Below are positions 52,981-62,129 of a stretch of DNA of 64,000 nt, in pieces (the first letter of the stretch is position 1; each line of letters begins with the position of its first letter). The stretch spans positions 2,511,001 through 2,575,000 of the forward strand of contig NZ_JAUCBZ010000015.1 of NCBI RefSeq assembly GCF_034676545.1, read 5' to 3'. Position numbers and translations under genes: made by a program. The notes beneath the pieces were generated by a model. That model ran no database searches and was not told where the DNA came from. It was given only the letters and a program-made list of their open reading frames with translations. The DNA comes from Pararhodobacter sp. GTDB lineage: Bacteria > Pseudomonadota > Alphaproteobacteria > Rhodobacterales > Rhodobacteraceae.

Positions 52981-53682
52981 CTACCCTTTGCGATGCAAAA
53001 AGAGCATCGGCATATCGCGGATCATGATGGGATCCGACACCTTGCACCACCCCGACTCGGCGGCGCGTTTGCGGATGTTTTCTTGCAGCGGAGCCGGGTC
53101 GCCCCATGTCGCATACAGCTTGAATTCCGTATTCAGGATCGGCTTGAGGCCTTCGTTCAAGATCGCCTCCCACACCGCCGCGCCCGTGCCCATCGTGTTG
53201 GATTTGCGATAGTCATCAAACACCACGACACCATTTTCGCGCAACATGGCGCGGGCTGACGCCGCGTCTTCGCGCACCAGATCATAGGTATGGCCGGCGT
53301 CGATATGCACGAAACGCGCCGTGTCCGGCGCCACAAACCGCGTCACCGTCGCGGTTGGACCCTTTACGATGCGCGGCAATTCGGCGTGAAACGACAGATA
53401 GTTTTTCTCGAATTCTGCCTGCGTCAGGGATTGCGTTTTGAAGAACCGTTTTTCACCGTCATCCGCCGCATCCGATGTCGTGATGTCGTCAAACAGATCG
53501 CAGGCTGTGAACACTTCGTTCGGGCGTCTGAAGTTCCCCATCAGAATGGCACTCTTGCCTTTGAACACGCCCAGCTCAACCAAGGCACCCTCGGGTTCAT
53601 TGTGGTTCTGATACTGGAGAATCCAGGTGAACGCGGCCTGATCAATGGGCATGAACCAGCCCGGTACGTCTTTGAACTCCAT
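52981..53682 (-). CDS. Class I SAM methyltransferase (TylF/Methyltransf_24-like)
   Basis: A 233-residue methyltransferase-fold protein. The SAM loop region is LVELGVFKGKSAILMGNF, followed by FTACDLFDD, FVHIDAGHTYDLVREDAASA and GVVVFDDYRKSNT. This pattern is seen in Methyltransf_24 and macrocin O-methyltransferase-like proteins acting on sugars or polyketides. No glycan or polyketide cluster is adjacent. It is divergent from the alpha/beta-fold gene at 53927, with an inverted repeat between them. Confidence 0.8.
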   Translation of the reverse strand: MEFKDVPGWFMPIDQAAFTWILQYQNHNEPEGALVELGVFKGKSAILMGNFRRPNEVFTACDLFDDITTSDAADDGEKRFFKTQSLTQAEFEKNYLSFHAELPRIVKGPTATVTRFVAPDTARFVHIDAGHTYDLVREDAASARAMLRENGVVVFDDYRKSNTMGTGAAVWEAILNEGLKPILNTEFKLYATWGDPAPLQENIRKRAAESGWCKVSDPIMIRDMPMLFLHRKG

Positions 53683-53795
53683 ACTTATCCCTTTAACTTT
53701 CTGAAATCTCTCATGCCACCAAGGCTATGACCGTTAACGCCGGTGGACAAGCATCAAGGCCGCATTGTTTCAGTGCCGCGAACAGTCAACGGGTT

Positions 53796-53811
53796 TTGTT
53801 TCCCGAAACAA
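53796..53811. promoter_or_regulatory. Inverted repeat in a divergent intergenic region
   Basis: TTGTTTC-CC-GAAACAA is a perfect 7-bp inverted repeat with a 2-base centre, almost exactly midway (about 115 bases from each start codon) between the methyltransferase and the alpha/beta-fold genes. The tight palindrome looks like a protein-binding operator. Confidence 0.4.
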
Positions 53812-53926
53812 CGTTAAAAACATGAAAATGCCACGGGTCGCCCCGTTTTGTGGTTGGCCAAAATGGTATAAGATCAGGCGTCGCTGACTTTCAAGCGTTG
53901 GCGCACACCAATGTTCGTGAGGGCCC

Positions 53927-54886
53927 ATGACCAACGATTCAATCGAGATCTATGACGCCAGTGAGGCCGAGACCGATGACGATTGGTTGGCCATCATGGA
54001 CGAGATCGGCGAAGAAGCCGGGTATATGGAGCCGTTGGGCGATCAGCATTCTGCGTTCTTTTCCGATATGGGAACAGTGCTGCTGGTGTCCTTCGAGACC
54101 GTTTCCGGCATTCGCGGCGCGGGCGGTGGGCAGATGCCGCTGGGGTATCAGATTGCCGCCCCCCGGGGCTGGTCATCGCTCAGTATCATCGCGCATGAGG
54201 AAACCTGGTATCGCGATCATCATGTCTATGGCTATTTTGACCGGTTGATTGACGACGCCTTTTTCGAAGACTTCGACCATGTCGTGTTTTACGGTGCCGG
54301 TATGGGCGGGTATGGCGCAGCGGCGTTTTCGGTCGCGGCCCCTGGCTGCACGGTGCTCGCGCTCGCGCCGCAAGCGACACTCGATACCGAAATGGCAGAA
54401 TGGGACCGCCGCTTTCTCAAGGCGCGGCGCCTCAATTTCACCGACCGCTTTGGCTTCGCGCCGGACATGACCGATGGCTGCGCGCGGGTTTTCCTTGTGT
54501 ATGACCCGATTCAGCAGGTCGATGCCGTGCATGTCGCATTCTTCAGAGGTCCGCATATCACCAAGCTGCGCGCACCTCATATTGGCCGCGATCCGCAAGC
54601 GGAGTTGGCGGTCATCAATATCCTGCGTCCATTGATCGAAGGGGCCTGTGCCGATACGCTGGATGCGGGCACCTTCTATCGGCTGTGGCGCGCACGTCGA
54701 AAGCACGCGCAATATCTGGGCCGCCTCGCCGGGCGTGTCCAATCGCAAAACCGCCCGCAACGGTTTGTGCAGGTCTTGCGCGCGGCGGTGGCGTTGGTTG
54801 ACCACCCACAATTGCGGCGCGCGTTGGTGCGGGCCGAGGCGGCGGTTGCCAATCCTCAGGCCGCTGACGAACAACCGCTTCGCTAA
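53927..54886 (+). CDS. Predicted alpha/beta-hydrolase-fold protein
   Basis: A 319-residue cytoplasmic protein without a signal peptide. An acidic N-terminus (residues 1-40) is followed by a possible hydrolase core with a nucleophile-elbow-like turn VVFYGAGMGGYGAAAFSVAA, but the usual GxSxG serine is replaced by Met. Activity is therefore doubtful. Relatives in Rhodobacterales have been named 'phosphoadenosine phosphosulfate reductase', which the sequence does not support. I cannot assign a function. It is 39 bases before pyrC. Confidence 0.65.
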   Translation: MTNDSIEIYDASEAETDDDWLAIMDEIGEEAGYMEPLGDQHSAFFSDMGTVLLVSFETVSGIRGAGGGQMPLGYQIAAPRGWSSLSIIAHEETWYRDHHVYGYFDRLIDDAFFEDFDHVVFYGAGMGGYGAAAFSVAAPGCTVLALAPQATLDTEMAEWDRRFLKARRLNFTDRFGFAPDMTDGCARVFLVYDPIQQVDAVHVAFFRGPHITKLRAPHIGRDPQAELAVINILRPLIEGACADTLDAGTFYRLWRARRKHAQYLGRLAGRVQSQNRPQRFVQVLRAAVALVDHPQLRRALVRAEAAVANPQAADEQPLR

Positions 54887-54925
54887 GCCCTTCACAGGCC
54901 ATCGGTGTCGCGGTATGGGAGGCGC

Positions 54926-55966
54926 ATGACTCGCACCCTGACCCTGACCCGCCCCGACGATTTCCATCTTCACTTGCGTGACGGTGCCATGCTGAACGGT
55001 ATCGCACCGGAATCCGCCCGCGATTTCGCACGCGCGATCATCATGCCGAACCTCGTGCCACCGATTGTAACCGGCGCACAAGCGGCAGCCTATCGCGATC
55101 GTATTGCCGCGGCCCTGCCGGGGTCAGATTTTGTGCCATTGATGACGCTGTATCTGACGGAATCCACGGATCCTGGCGACGTCATTGCGGCTCACAAATC
55201 GGGCGTGATCGCCGCCGTAAAGCTCTATCCTGCCGGGGCGACGACCAACTCGGCCTCGGGGGTTCGCGACTTCGACAAGGCACGACCGGTTTTCGAGGCG
55301 CTGGCCGAGGCCGGAATACCCCTCTGTGTGCACGGAGAAGTCACGGATGACGACGTCGATATCTTCGACCGCGAGGCCGTGTTTATCGACCGCGTCCTCG
55401 ATCCGATTCGCCGCGCGACGCCTGCGCTGCGCGTGATCATGGAACACATCACCACCGTCGATGCCGTGGAATACGTCCGCAGCCATGAAACCGGACTTGG
55501 CGCGACGATCACGACCCATCATCTGATCATCAATCGCAATCATATCCTGGTCGGCGGGATCAAGCCGCATTACTACTGTCTGCCGGTTGCCAAGCGTGAG
55601 GTCCACAGGCTGGCTTTGGTCGAAGCCGCAACCTCTGGCGATCCACGGTTTTTCCTGGGGACCGATAGTGCGCCACATAGTGACGACAAGAAGGAATGCG
55701 CGTGTTGTGCCGCCGGGTGTTTCACCGCGACGCACACGATGCCGCTGCTGGCGGAGGTGTTCGAGCGCGCAGAGGCGCTCGACAAGCTCGATGCCTTCAC
55801 AGGACATTTCGGTGCCGATTTCTACGGGCTGGCGCGCAATGACACGCGGCTCAGGTTACAGCGTTCTGACGAGCCTGTGGTTTTCCCCCGGAAAATCGAA
55901 ACCGGCGCGGGGCCGGTCACGGTGTTCGATCCCGGGTTTGCCGTCCACTGGCAGGTTGTCGCGTAG
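54926..55966 (+). CDS. pyrC: Dihydroorotase (PyrC, class II)
   Basis: Zinc enzyme of pyrimidine synthesis that cyclises carbamoyl-aspartate. The 346-residue protein has the metal His pair in DDFHLHLRDG, the carboxylated lysine in AVKLYPAGATTNS, LCVHGEVTD, MEHITT, THHLIINRN and the catalytic Asp in LGTDSAPHS. This is the E. coli PyrC type. The ATG at 54926 follows GGGAGG by four bases; an ATG seven codons upstream is less likely. Confidence 0.95.
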   Translation: MTRTLTLTRPDDFHLHLRDGAMLNGIAPESARDFARAIIMPNLVPPIVTGAQAAAYRDRIAAALPGSDFVPLMTLYLTESTDPGDVIAAHKSGVIAAVKLYPAGATTNSASGVRDFDKARPVFEALAEAGIPLCVHGEVTDDDVDIFDREAVFIDRVLDPIRRATPALRVIMEHITTVDAVEYVRSHETGLGATITTHHLIINRNHILVGGIKPHYYCLPVAKREVHRLALVEAATSGDPRFFLGTDSAPHSDDKKECACCAAGCFTATHTMPLLAEVFERAEALDKLDAFTGHFGADFYGLARNDTRLRLQRSDEPVVFPRKIETGAGPVTVFDPGFAVHWQVVA

Positions 55967-56448
55967 TCGTCACGCCGCAATGGCGATCACGTCCACTGGT
56001 GTTGCCATGAAATTTGGCGCCGTGCCGACCGCTCTGCACGGGGCGGCATCACGGGCCAAAACCTCCGACCACGACGACCGACTTACGGTCGATTCAGCGT
56101 GGTGATTTGCGGTATGCGACTTGCGCAATAAGCAGGAATCCGGTGTTTCCGCCTGGTCCGCAAAAACTTCGGTCACGGGCAAACAGTCTGGAACTCAAGG
56201 CAAACTGATGTCGGGCGCCCGTTTGACGGCGCAAACCGAGGACAGCAACGAAGCCGCTGGAATCATCGAGAGAAATTTCAATGCGCATGTTGCACGCAAA
56301 CAGGTCTTTTCGTTACTATGACCACGAGAGTTTCATTGATTTGATCCCGCAAACTTTGTTACTGCTGGGACAATCAACAAAAAACGGATGCAAATACGGC
56401 ATCAAAATCCCGCACCTCGGATCTGGGGGCGGCACCAGGGAGAGACCC
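55967..56448. other. 482-base intergenic region
   Basis: The gap between pyrC and the peptide-ABC receptor gene. It has lower GC in its second half. The receptor reading frame stays open upstream to 56281, but that extension precedes the signal peptide and lacks similarity. I see no RNA gene, riboswitch, terminator with U-tract or repeated element; promoter(s) for the ABC operon are expected here but not identified. Confidence 0.5.
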
Positions 56449-58035
56449 ATGAACGACCAACTAAGCTACTACCTTGCCCGTGCCGCAAGCGGCAAACTGA
56501 ACCGACGCAGCTTTCTGGGGCGTGCGGCGGCGCTTGGTGTCACGGCGGCGGCGGCAAACACGATGCTGTCCTCGGCCGTGCTTGCACAAGGGCCGCGTCG
56601 CGGCGGTCATCTGAAGATCGGCATGTTGGGCGGCGAAAGCACCAACAATCTTGACCCGGCACTGGCCATGACGCAGGTCCCGGCGCTGATCCTCGGCACA
56701 GCCGGCGAGACGCTGATTTTCCTCGCCCACAATGGCGATGCCGTGCCGCTATTGTGCGAAGAATACTCCGCCTCGCCCGATGCAAAAACCTGGCGCTTCA
56801 AGATTCGCCAAGGTGTGCTGTTCCACAATGGCCAGACCATGACCCCCGAGGACGTGGCGCAGACCCTGCGGCGGCACTCGAACGAAGACTCGCAATCGGG
56901 TGCATTGGGCGTGATGCGCGGCATCACCAGCATCAGCGTGGACGGCGATTCCGTGGTGCTGGAAACCGAAACCCCGAACGCCGACTTGCCCTATCTGATG
57001 GGCGATTGGCACCTGGTGATCCAGCCCAACGGCGGCATGGATGATGCGGGCGCGGGTATCTTTACCGGCCCCTATAAAATGGTTTCCGACGAACCCGGCG
57101 TGCGCCACGTCATGGAGCGGTTCGACGACTATTGGAGCGACGCACGCGGCCATTATGATTCGGTCGAGATCCTGGTGATCAACAACTCGACGGCGCGCAA
57201 CTCGGCGCTGCAATCGGGCCAGGTGAACATGATCAACCGCGTCGAGCCCCGCGTTGCCGGTCTGCTGGCGCGGGCGCCGAACGTCACGGTCGAAACCGCG
57301 TCGGGCCGCGCGCATTACATCTTCCCGATGCATTGCAACACCGCGCCCTTCGACAACAACGACGTGCGCATGGCGTTGAAGCTGGCCATCAACCGCGAGG
57401 ATATGTTGGATCGGATCCTGCGTGGCTATGGCACGTTGGGCAACGATATGCCGGTCAACGCAGCCTATCCGCTGTTTGACGACACCATCGAGCAACGTGT
57501 CTACGACCCGGATCAGGCACGTTTCCATTACGAGCGCTCGGGCCATAGCGGTCCTATCGTCCTGCGCACCTCCGAGGTTGCGTTCCCTGGTGCTGTCGAT
57601 GCGGCGCAGTTGTTTGCCGAAAACGCCGCCGCTGCCGGGATCACCATCGAGGTCATCCGCGAACCCGGTGATGGCTACTGGTCGCAAACCTGGAACGTGC
57701 AGCCGTTCTGCGCGTCTTACTGGTCGGGCCGTCCGGTGCAGGATCAGCAGTATTCGACCGCCTATCTGTCGACTGCCGACTGGAACGATACGCGGTTCTT
57801 CAATGACCGGTTCGACAGCTTGCTGCTCGAAGCCCGCGGCGAACTGGATCTGGCGCGTCGCAAGGCGCTCTATCGTGAAGTGGGTCTGATCGTGCGCGAC
57901 GAGGGCGGCTTGATCTGCCCGATGTTCAACGACTTCATCGACGCGCATGACCAAAGCGTTGCCGGTTGGACGGCGAACTCGAACGGTGACATGATGGCAA
58001 GCCAGGCGCCGATCCACTGCTGGCAGGCGGAATAA
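56449..58035 (+). CDS. Peptide/opine-type ABC substrate-binding protein (Tat signal)
   Basis: A 528-residue SBP_bac_5 receptor. The N-terminus carries a Tat-type motif (LNRRSFLGRAAALGVTAAAA), so it is probably exported folded, with cleavage near VLAQG. Domain sequence includes LDPALAMTQVPALILGTAGE, LFHNGQTMTPEDV and FTGPYKMVSDE. The ATG at 56449 has GGGAGA upstream. It leads a complete Dpp/Opp-type operon (receptor, two permeases, double ATPase). The ligand is unknown; peptides, opines and other compounds are all carried by this family. Confidence 0.9.
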   Translation: MNDQLSYYLARAASGKLNRRSFLGRAAALGVTAAAANTMLSSAVLAQGPRRGGHLKIGMLGGESTNNLDPALAMTQVPALILGTAGETLIFLAHNGDAVPLLCEEYSASPDAKTWRFKIRQGVLFHNGQTMTPEDVAQTLRRHSNEDSQSGALGVMRGITSISVDGDSVVLETETPNADLPYLMGDWHLVIQPNGGMDDAGAGIFTGPYKMVSDEPGVRHVMERFDDYWSDARGHYDSVEILVINNSTARNSALQSGQVNMINRVEPRVAGLLARAPNVTVETASGRAHYIFPMHCNTAPFDNNDVRMALKLAINREDMLDRILRGYGTLGNDMPVNAAYPLFDDTIEQRVYDPDQARFHYERSGHSGPIVLRTSEVAFPGAVDAAQLFAENAAAAGITIEVIREPGDGYWSQTWNVQPFCASYWSGRPVQDQQYSTAYLSTADWNDTRFFNDRFDSLLLEARGELDLARRKALYREVGLIVRDEGGLICPMFNDFIDAHDQSVAGWTANSNGDMMASQAPIHCWQAE

Positions 58036-58041
58036 GGGCGC

Positions 58042-58998
58042 ATGTACCCGGTCCTCAAATTGGTGATCCAGCGCATTGCGCTGGGTCTCCTTCTGCTCTT
58101 TGTGGCCTCATTGATGATCTTTGCCGGAACCGAGATCCTGCCCGGCGACGTGGCGCAGGCGATCTTGGGGAACTCGGCCACAGAGCAGTCGCTGGCAAAC
58201 CTTCGCGAGACCATGGGGCTCAACGTCCCGGCGGGCACGCGCTATGTCAATTGGCTCATCGGGGTGTTTCACGGTGACCTCGGAACCGCGCTCTCCAACG
58301 GTCTGGATATCGCCAACTCGATATCCGGGCGCATGGCAAACACGCTGTTCCTGGCCTCGGTCGCCGCGGTCATCTCGGTCCCTCTGGCGATCTTTCTTGG
58401 CCTGCTGGCCGTTCGGTATCGTGACCGCTGGCCCGATCGACTGATCTCGATGGTGACGCTTACCGCGATTTCCTTGCCCGAGTTTCTGTTGGGCTATGTG
58501 ATCATGTTCGTGTTTTCCGTGAAGCTCGGCTGGTTTCCCTCGGTCTCGAATATCCACGACTCCATGACCTTTGCCGAAAAGCTGAACGCCGTCGCCCTGC
58601 CCGCCCTGGTTCTGACGCTGGTTGTCCTGGCGCATATGATGCGCATGACGCGCGCGGCAATCCTCAATGTGATGCAGTCCGCCTATATCGAGACCGCGGA
58701 ACTCAAGGGCTTGCGACGCCTGACGATCATTGCCGGCCACGCCATGCCGAACGCGATCGCGCCCATTGTGAATGTGGTGATGCTGAACCTTGCCTATCTG
58801 GTGGTCGGCGTGGTCGTCATCGAGGTGGTGTTCGTCTATCCCGGCATGGGTCAATATCTGGTCGATCACGTCTCGAAACGTGACGTGCCGGTGGTGCAGG
58901 CCTGCGGCTTGATCTTTGCCGCGATCTATATCGGCTTGAACATTCTGGCGGACCTGATTTCGATCCTGTCGAATCCAAGATTGAGGCACCCAAAATGA
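58042..58998 (+). CDS. ABC permease, DppB/OppB type
   Basis: A 318-residue inner-membrane permease with six helices. It has the OppB N-terminus (YPVLKLVIQRIALGLLLLFV, ILPGDVAQAILGNSATEQSL) and the EAA loop region MQSAYIETAELKGLRRLTII. The end DLISILSNPRLRHPK is typical of this subunit. Its stop overlaps the start of the second permease (ATGA). Confidence 0.93.
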   Translation: MYPVLKLVIQRIALGLLLLFVASLMIFAGTEILPGDVAQAILGNSATEQSLANLRETMGLNVPAGTRYVNWLIGVFHGDLGTALSNGLDIANSISGRMANTLFLASVAAVISVPLAIFLGLLAVRYRDRWPDRLISMVTLTAISLPEFLLGYVIMFVFSVKLGWFPSVSNIHDSMTFAEKLNAVALPALVLTLVVLAHMMRMTRAAILNVMQSAYIETAELKGLRRLTIIAGHAMPNAIAPIVNVVMLNLAYLVVGVVVIEVVFVYPGMGQYLVDHVSKRDVPVVQACGLIFAAIYIGLNILADLISILSNPRLRHPK

Positions 58999-59813
58999 AG
59001 GGTATTCCGATAACCGCCCTTTTGGGCCTCCTCATCACGGGCCTTTATTTCACGATGGCAATCTTCGCCCCCTGGATCGCGCCCTATGGCATGTCCGAAA
59101 TTGTCGGCGATGTCTGGGAGCCATCCTCGGCTGAATTCTGGCTGGGCACCGACAATCTTGGCCGCGATCTGCTGACCCGGATGATCTATGGCGGGCGCAG
59201 CACGATCTTTGTGGCTTCCATGGCGACGGCACTGTCATTCACGCTTGGGGCGGTTCTGGGCTTTACGGCGGCGGTCTACGGCGGCTGGGTCGATCAGCTC
59301 ATGTCGCGGCTCAATGATCTGGTCATGTCGATCCCGACCCTGATCTTTGCGCTGGTCGTGCTCTCGGTCATGCCGGTCACCTTGCTGATCCTGATCCTTG
59401 TGATGGGTCTGCTGGATTCGACGCGGGTGTTCCGTCTGTCGCGCGCGGTGGCCGTGGATATCAACGTGATGGACTTCGTCGAAGCAGCGCGCCTGCGTGG
59501 CGAGGGTCAACGGTGGGTCATCTTCCGCGAAATCCTGCCCAACGCGCTGTCGCCTCTGGTGGCGGAGCTTGGCCTTCGGTTCATCTTTGCCATCCTGTTC
59601 ATCTCGACCTTGTCCTTCCTTGGCTTGGGCATTCAGCCCCCGGCGGCGGATTGGGGCGGCATCGTGAAAGAAAACCGCGAGGGGATCGTCTATGGCATTC
59701 CGGCGGCCCTGATGCCCGCCGTGGCAATTGTCACATTGTCGATCTCGGTCAATCTCGTGGCTGACTGGGCGTTGAACCGCACCACCAGCCTGAAAGGGGG
59801 TCGCGGTGCCTGA
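58995..59813 (+). CDS. ABC permease, DppC/OppC type
   Basis: A 272-residue second permease. It has the DppC sequence FWLGTDNLGRDLLTRMIYGG, the EAA loop VMDFVEAARLRGEGQRWVIF and LSFLGLGIQPPAADWGGIV. Six predicted helices. It overlaps the first permease by four bases and the ATPase gene by eight. Confidence 0.94.
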   Translation: MKGIPITALLGLLITGLYFTMAIFAPWIAPYGMSEIVGDVWEPSSAEFWLGTDNLGRDLLTRMIYGGRSTIFVASMATALSFTLGAVLGFTAAVYGGWVDQLMSRLNDLVMSIPTLIFALVVLSVMPVTLLILILVMGLLDSTRVFRLSRAVAVDINVMDFVEAARLRGEGQRWVIFREILPNALSPLVAELGLRFIFAILFISTLSFLGLGIQPPAADWGGIVKENREGIVYGIPAALMPAVAIVTLSISVNLVADWALNRTTSLKGGRGA

Positions 59814-61443
59814 AACATTGCTGGATATCAAGAACCTGCGCATCGAGGCCACGATCTACGCACCGGGCGAGAAACCCAGGAATGCGGTGATTGTCGATGA
59901 CGTCTCCTTGACCTTGGAAAAGGGCAAGGTACTGGGGTTGATCGGTGAATCCGGGGCGGGAAAATCCACCATCGGTCTGGCGGCGCTGGCCTATGGCCGG
60001 GGTGGCATTCGCCTTGCCGGTGGGGAAATCATCCTCAACGGGCGCGAAATCCGCCTTGCCGACAGCGCCACCCTGCGCAGCATTCGCGGGCGCGAGGTCA
60101 CCTATGTCGCGCAATCGGCGGCCGCGGCCTTCAACCCGGCCAAACGGTTGATGGAACAGGTCATCGAGGCCACGCTGCATCACGGCACCCTGTCGCAGGC
60201 CGATGCCGAGGCCCGCGCGGTCGAATTGTTCCGCACCCTGTCCCTGCCCAACCCCGAGACCTTTGGCAAACGCTATCCGCACCAGGTCTCGGGTGGGCAA
60301 TTGCAGCGCGCGATGACCGCGATGGCGCTGTGCCCGCAACCCGACCTCGTGATCTTTGACGAGCCGACCACCGCCTTGGACGTCACAACCCAAATCGACG
60401 TTCTTGCCGCGATCAAGACCGCGATCCAGAATACCGGCGTCGCCGCGATGTATATCACCCACGATCTCGCCGTTGTGGCGCAGGTTTCGGATGAAATCAT
60501 GGTCCTGCGGCAGGGCAAGATGGTCGAGCACGGCACCGTGCAACAGATCATCGAGGAACCGCGTGAGGACTATACCCGCGCCTTGATTTCGGTGCGCAAG
60601 ATTGATCACAAAGAGCAAAAACCCACCGCGACGCCGTTGATGACCGTCGAAGGTGTCACGGCACGATATGGTGCACGCGGCCCGAATGTCCTCAAGGATG
60701 TCTCGGTCGAGGTGTATCCGGGGCAAACTCTGGCCTTGGTCGGCGAATCCGGGTCCGGAAAATCAACCATGGCACGGGTCATCACCGGGCTTTTGCCGCC
60801 GCGCGAAGGGGCCATCACCTTTGATGGCAAGCCCTTGCCGGGCGCGCTCAAGGATCGCTCGCGCGAGGAATTGCGCGAATTGCAGATGATCTATCAGATG
60901 GCCGATGTCGCCATGAACCCGCGCCAGACGGTTGCCTCGATCATCGGCCTGCCGCTGGAATTCTATTTCAACTTGCGGGGTCGTGAGCGCGACACACGCG
61001 TGCAGGAATTGCTGGACGCGATCGAACTGGGCAAAGGCTTTGGCGATCGCTATCCGGCAGAGCTGTCGGGCGGGCAAAAGCAACGCGTCTGCATTGCGCG
61101 CGCCCTGGCCGCCAAGCCCAAGATGATCATCTGCGACGAGGTTACCTCGGCTCTCGATCCTTTGGTCGCGGACGGGATTCTCAAACTGTTGCTCGATTTG
61201 CAAAAGCGCGAGGGTGTCGCCTATCTGTTCATCACCCATGACATCGCCACGGTGCGCGCCATCGCCGATTCGATTGCCGTGATGTATCAGGGCAAGGTCC
61301 AACGCTATGGCACCAAGAGCCAGGTTCTGACGCCCCCCTTCGACGCCTACACCAATCTGTTGCTCTCCTCGGTCCCCGAGATGGAGCTGGGCTGGCTGGA
61401 GTTGGTCTTCGAGAATCGCGGCATGGAAAGTGCGGATAACTAA
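59806..61443 (+). CDS. Fused double ABC ATPase (DppD-DppF type)
   Basis: A 545-residue protein carrying both ATPases of a Dpp/Opp system. The first half has GESGAGKSTIGLAALAYG, signature VSGGQLQRAMTAMAL and DEPTTALDVTTQ. The second half has GESGSGKSTMARVITGLL, LSGGQKQRVCIARAL and DEVTSALDPLVAD, where the usual Pro of DEPTSALD is Val. The short C-terminus lacks a clear Cys-rich iron-sulfur tail. It completes the operon. Confidence 0.93.
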   Translation: MPETLLDIKNLRIEATIYAPGEKPRNAVIVDDVSLTLEKGKVLGLIGESGAGKSTIGLAALAYGRGGIRLAGGEIILNGREIRLADSATLRSIRGREVTYVAQSAAAAFNPAKRLMEQVIEATLHHGTLSQADAEARAVELFRTLSLPNPETFGKRYPHQVSGGQLQRAMTAMALCPQPDLVIFDEPTTALDVTTQIDVLAAIKTAIQNTGVAAMYITHDLAVVAQVSDEIMVLRQGKMVEHGTVQQIIEEPREDYTRALISVRKIDHKEQKPTATPLMTVEGVTARYGARGPNVLKDVSVEVYPGQTLALVGESGSGKSTMARVITGLLPPREGAITFDGKPLPGALKDRSREELRELQMIYQMADVAMNPRQTVASIIGLPLEFYFNLRGRERDTRVQELLDAIELGKGFGDRYPAELSGGQKQRVCIARALAAKPKMIICDEVTSALDPLVADGILKLLLDLQKREGVAYLFITHDIATVRAIADSIAVMYQGKVQRYGTKSQVLTPPFDAYTNLLLSSVPEMELGWLELVFENRGMESADN

Positions 61444-61502
61444 GGCGGATTGCGCGGGGGCTTGCACACAGGTATGCAGTCCCCCAGCAAGACGAGGTTT
61501 CC

Positions 61503-62129
61503 ATGTCCGATCAACCCGAACGCCCGCAACTCTATCTGGTAACACCCCCGGTTTTTGAGCCAGAGGTGTTTGCACCGCTTTTGGCCCGCGTGCTGGATGC
61601 TGTGCCCGTTGCCTGCCTGCGGTTGTCATGGGCGGGGAATGACGAGGACGCCATCGCGCGCGCGGCCGACGCCTTGCGCGCCGTGGCCCATGAGCGCGAG
61701 ATTGCCATCGTCATAGAACGCCACGCGATCATGGCAGAACGGCTGGGTCTCGACGGTGTGCATCTGCCGGTCGGTGCACGCGGCCTGCGCAAGCTGCGCG
61801 ATGAGTTGGGTGCGGATGCAATTTTGGGCGCGGCCTGCGGGGTCTCGCGCCACGATGGCCTGACCGCCGCCGAGGCCGGGGCCGATTACGTCAGCTTTGG
61901 CCCGATTGGCGCAAGCCCGCTGGGTGACGGAGAAAGCGCCGAGCATGATCTGTTCGCGTGGTGGTCGGAAGTGATCGAAGTTCCGGTCGTCGCCGAAGGC
62001 GCTCTGACCCGCGCGTTGATCGAAAAATTTGCCCCGGTCACGGATTTCTTTGCCATTGGCGATGAAATCTGGCGCAGCGACGATCCCGTGGCCGCGCTCA
62101 AGGCCATGGTGGAGCCCTTGGGCTACTAG
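61503..62129 (+). CDS. ThiE-like (thiamine phosphate synthase family) protein
   Basis: A 208-residue TIM-barrel protein of the TMP-TENI family: QLYLVTPPVFEPEVFAPLLA, VIERHAIMAERLGLDGVHLP, GAACGVSRHDGLTAAEAGAD and YVSFGPIGASP. ThiE joins HMP-diphosphate and thiazole-phosphate. The usual GPIFPTxTK loop is shortened to GPIGASPLGDGE, so it may be a divergent paralogue instead of the main ThiE; no other thi gene is adjacent. Its end overlaps the end of olsA by four bases. Confidence 0.75.
   Translation: MSDQPERPQLYLVTPPVFEPEVFAPLLARVLDAVPVACLRLSWAGNDEDAIARAADALRAVAHEREIAIVIERHAIMAERLGLDGVHLPVGARGLRKLRDELGADAILGAACGVSRHDGLTAAEAGADYVSFGPIGASPLGDGESAEHDLFAWWSEVIEVPVVAEGALTRALIEKFAPVTDFFAIGDEIWRSDDPVAALKAMVEPLGY

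Noticed and set aside
56749..58017. 422-codon minus-strand open frame opposite the peptide-ABC receptor
   Set aside because: Antisense shadow of a conserved receptor, with no initiation signals.
61457..61487. Hairpin between the double ABC ATPase and the ThiE-like gene as a TPP riboswitch or terminator
   Set aside because: It has GGGGG/CCCCC arms, but no CUGAGA-type TPP motif and no U-tract.
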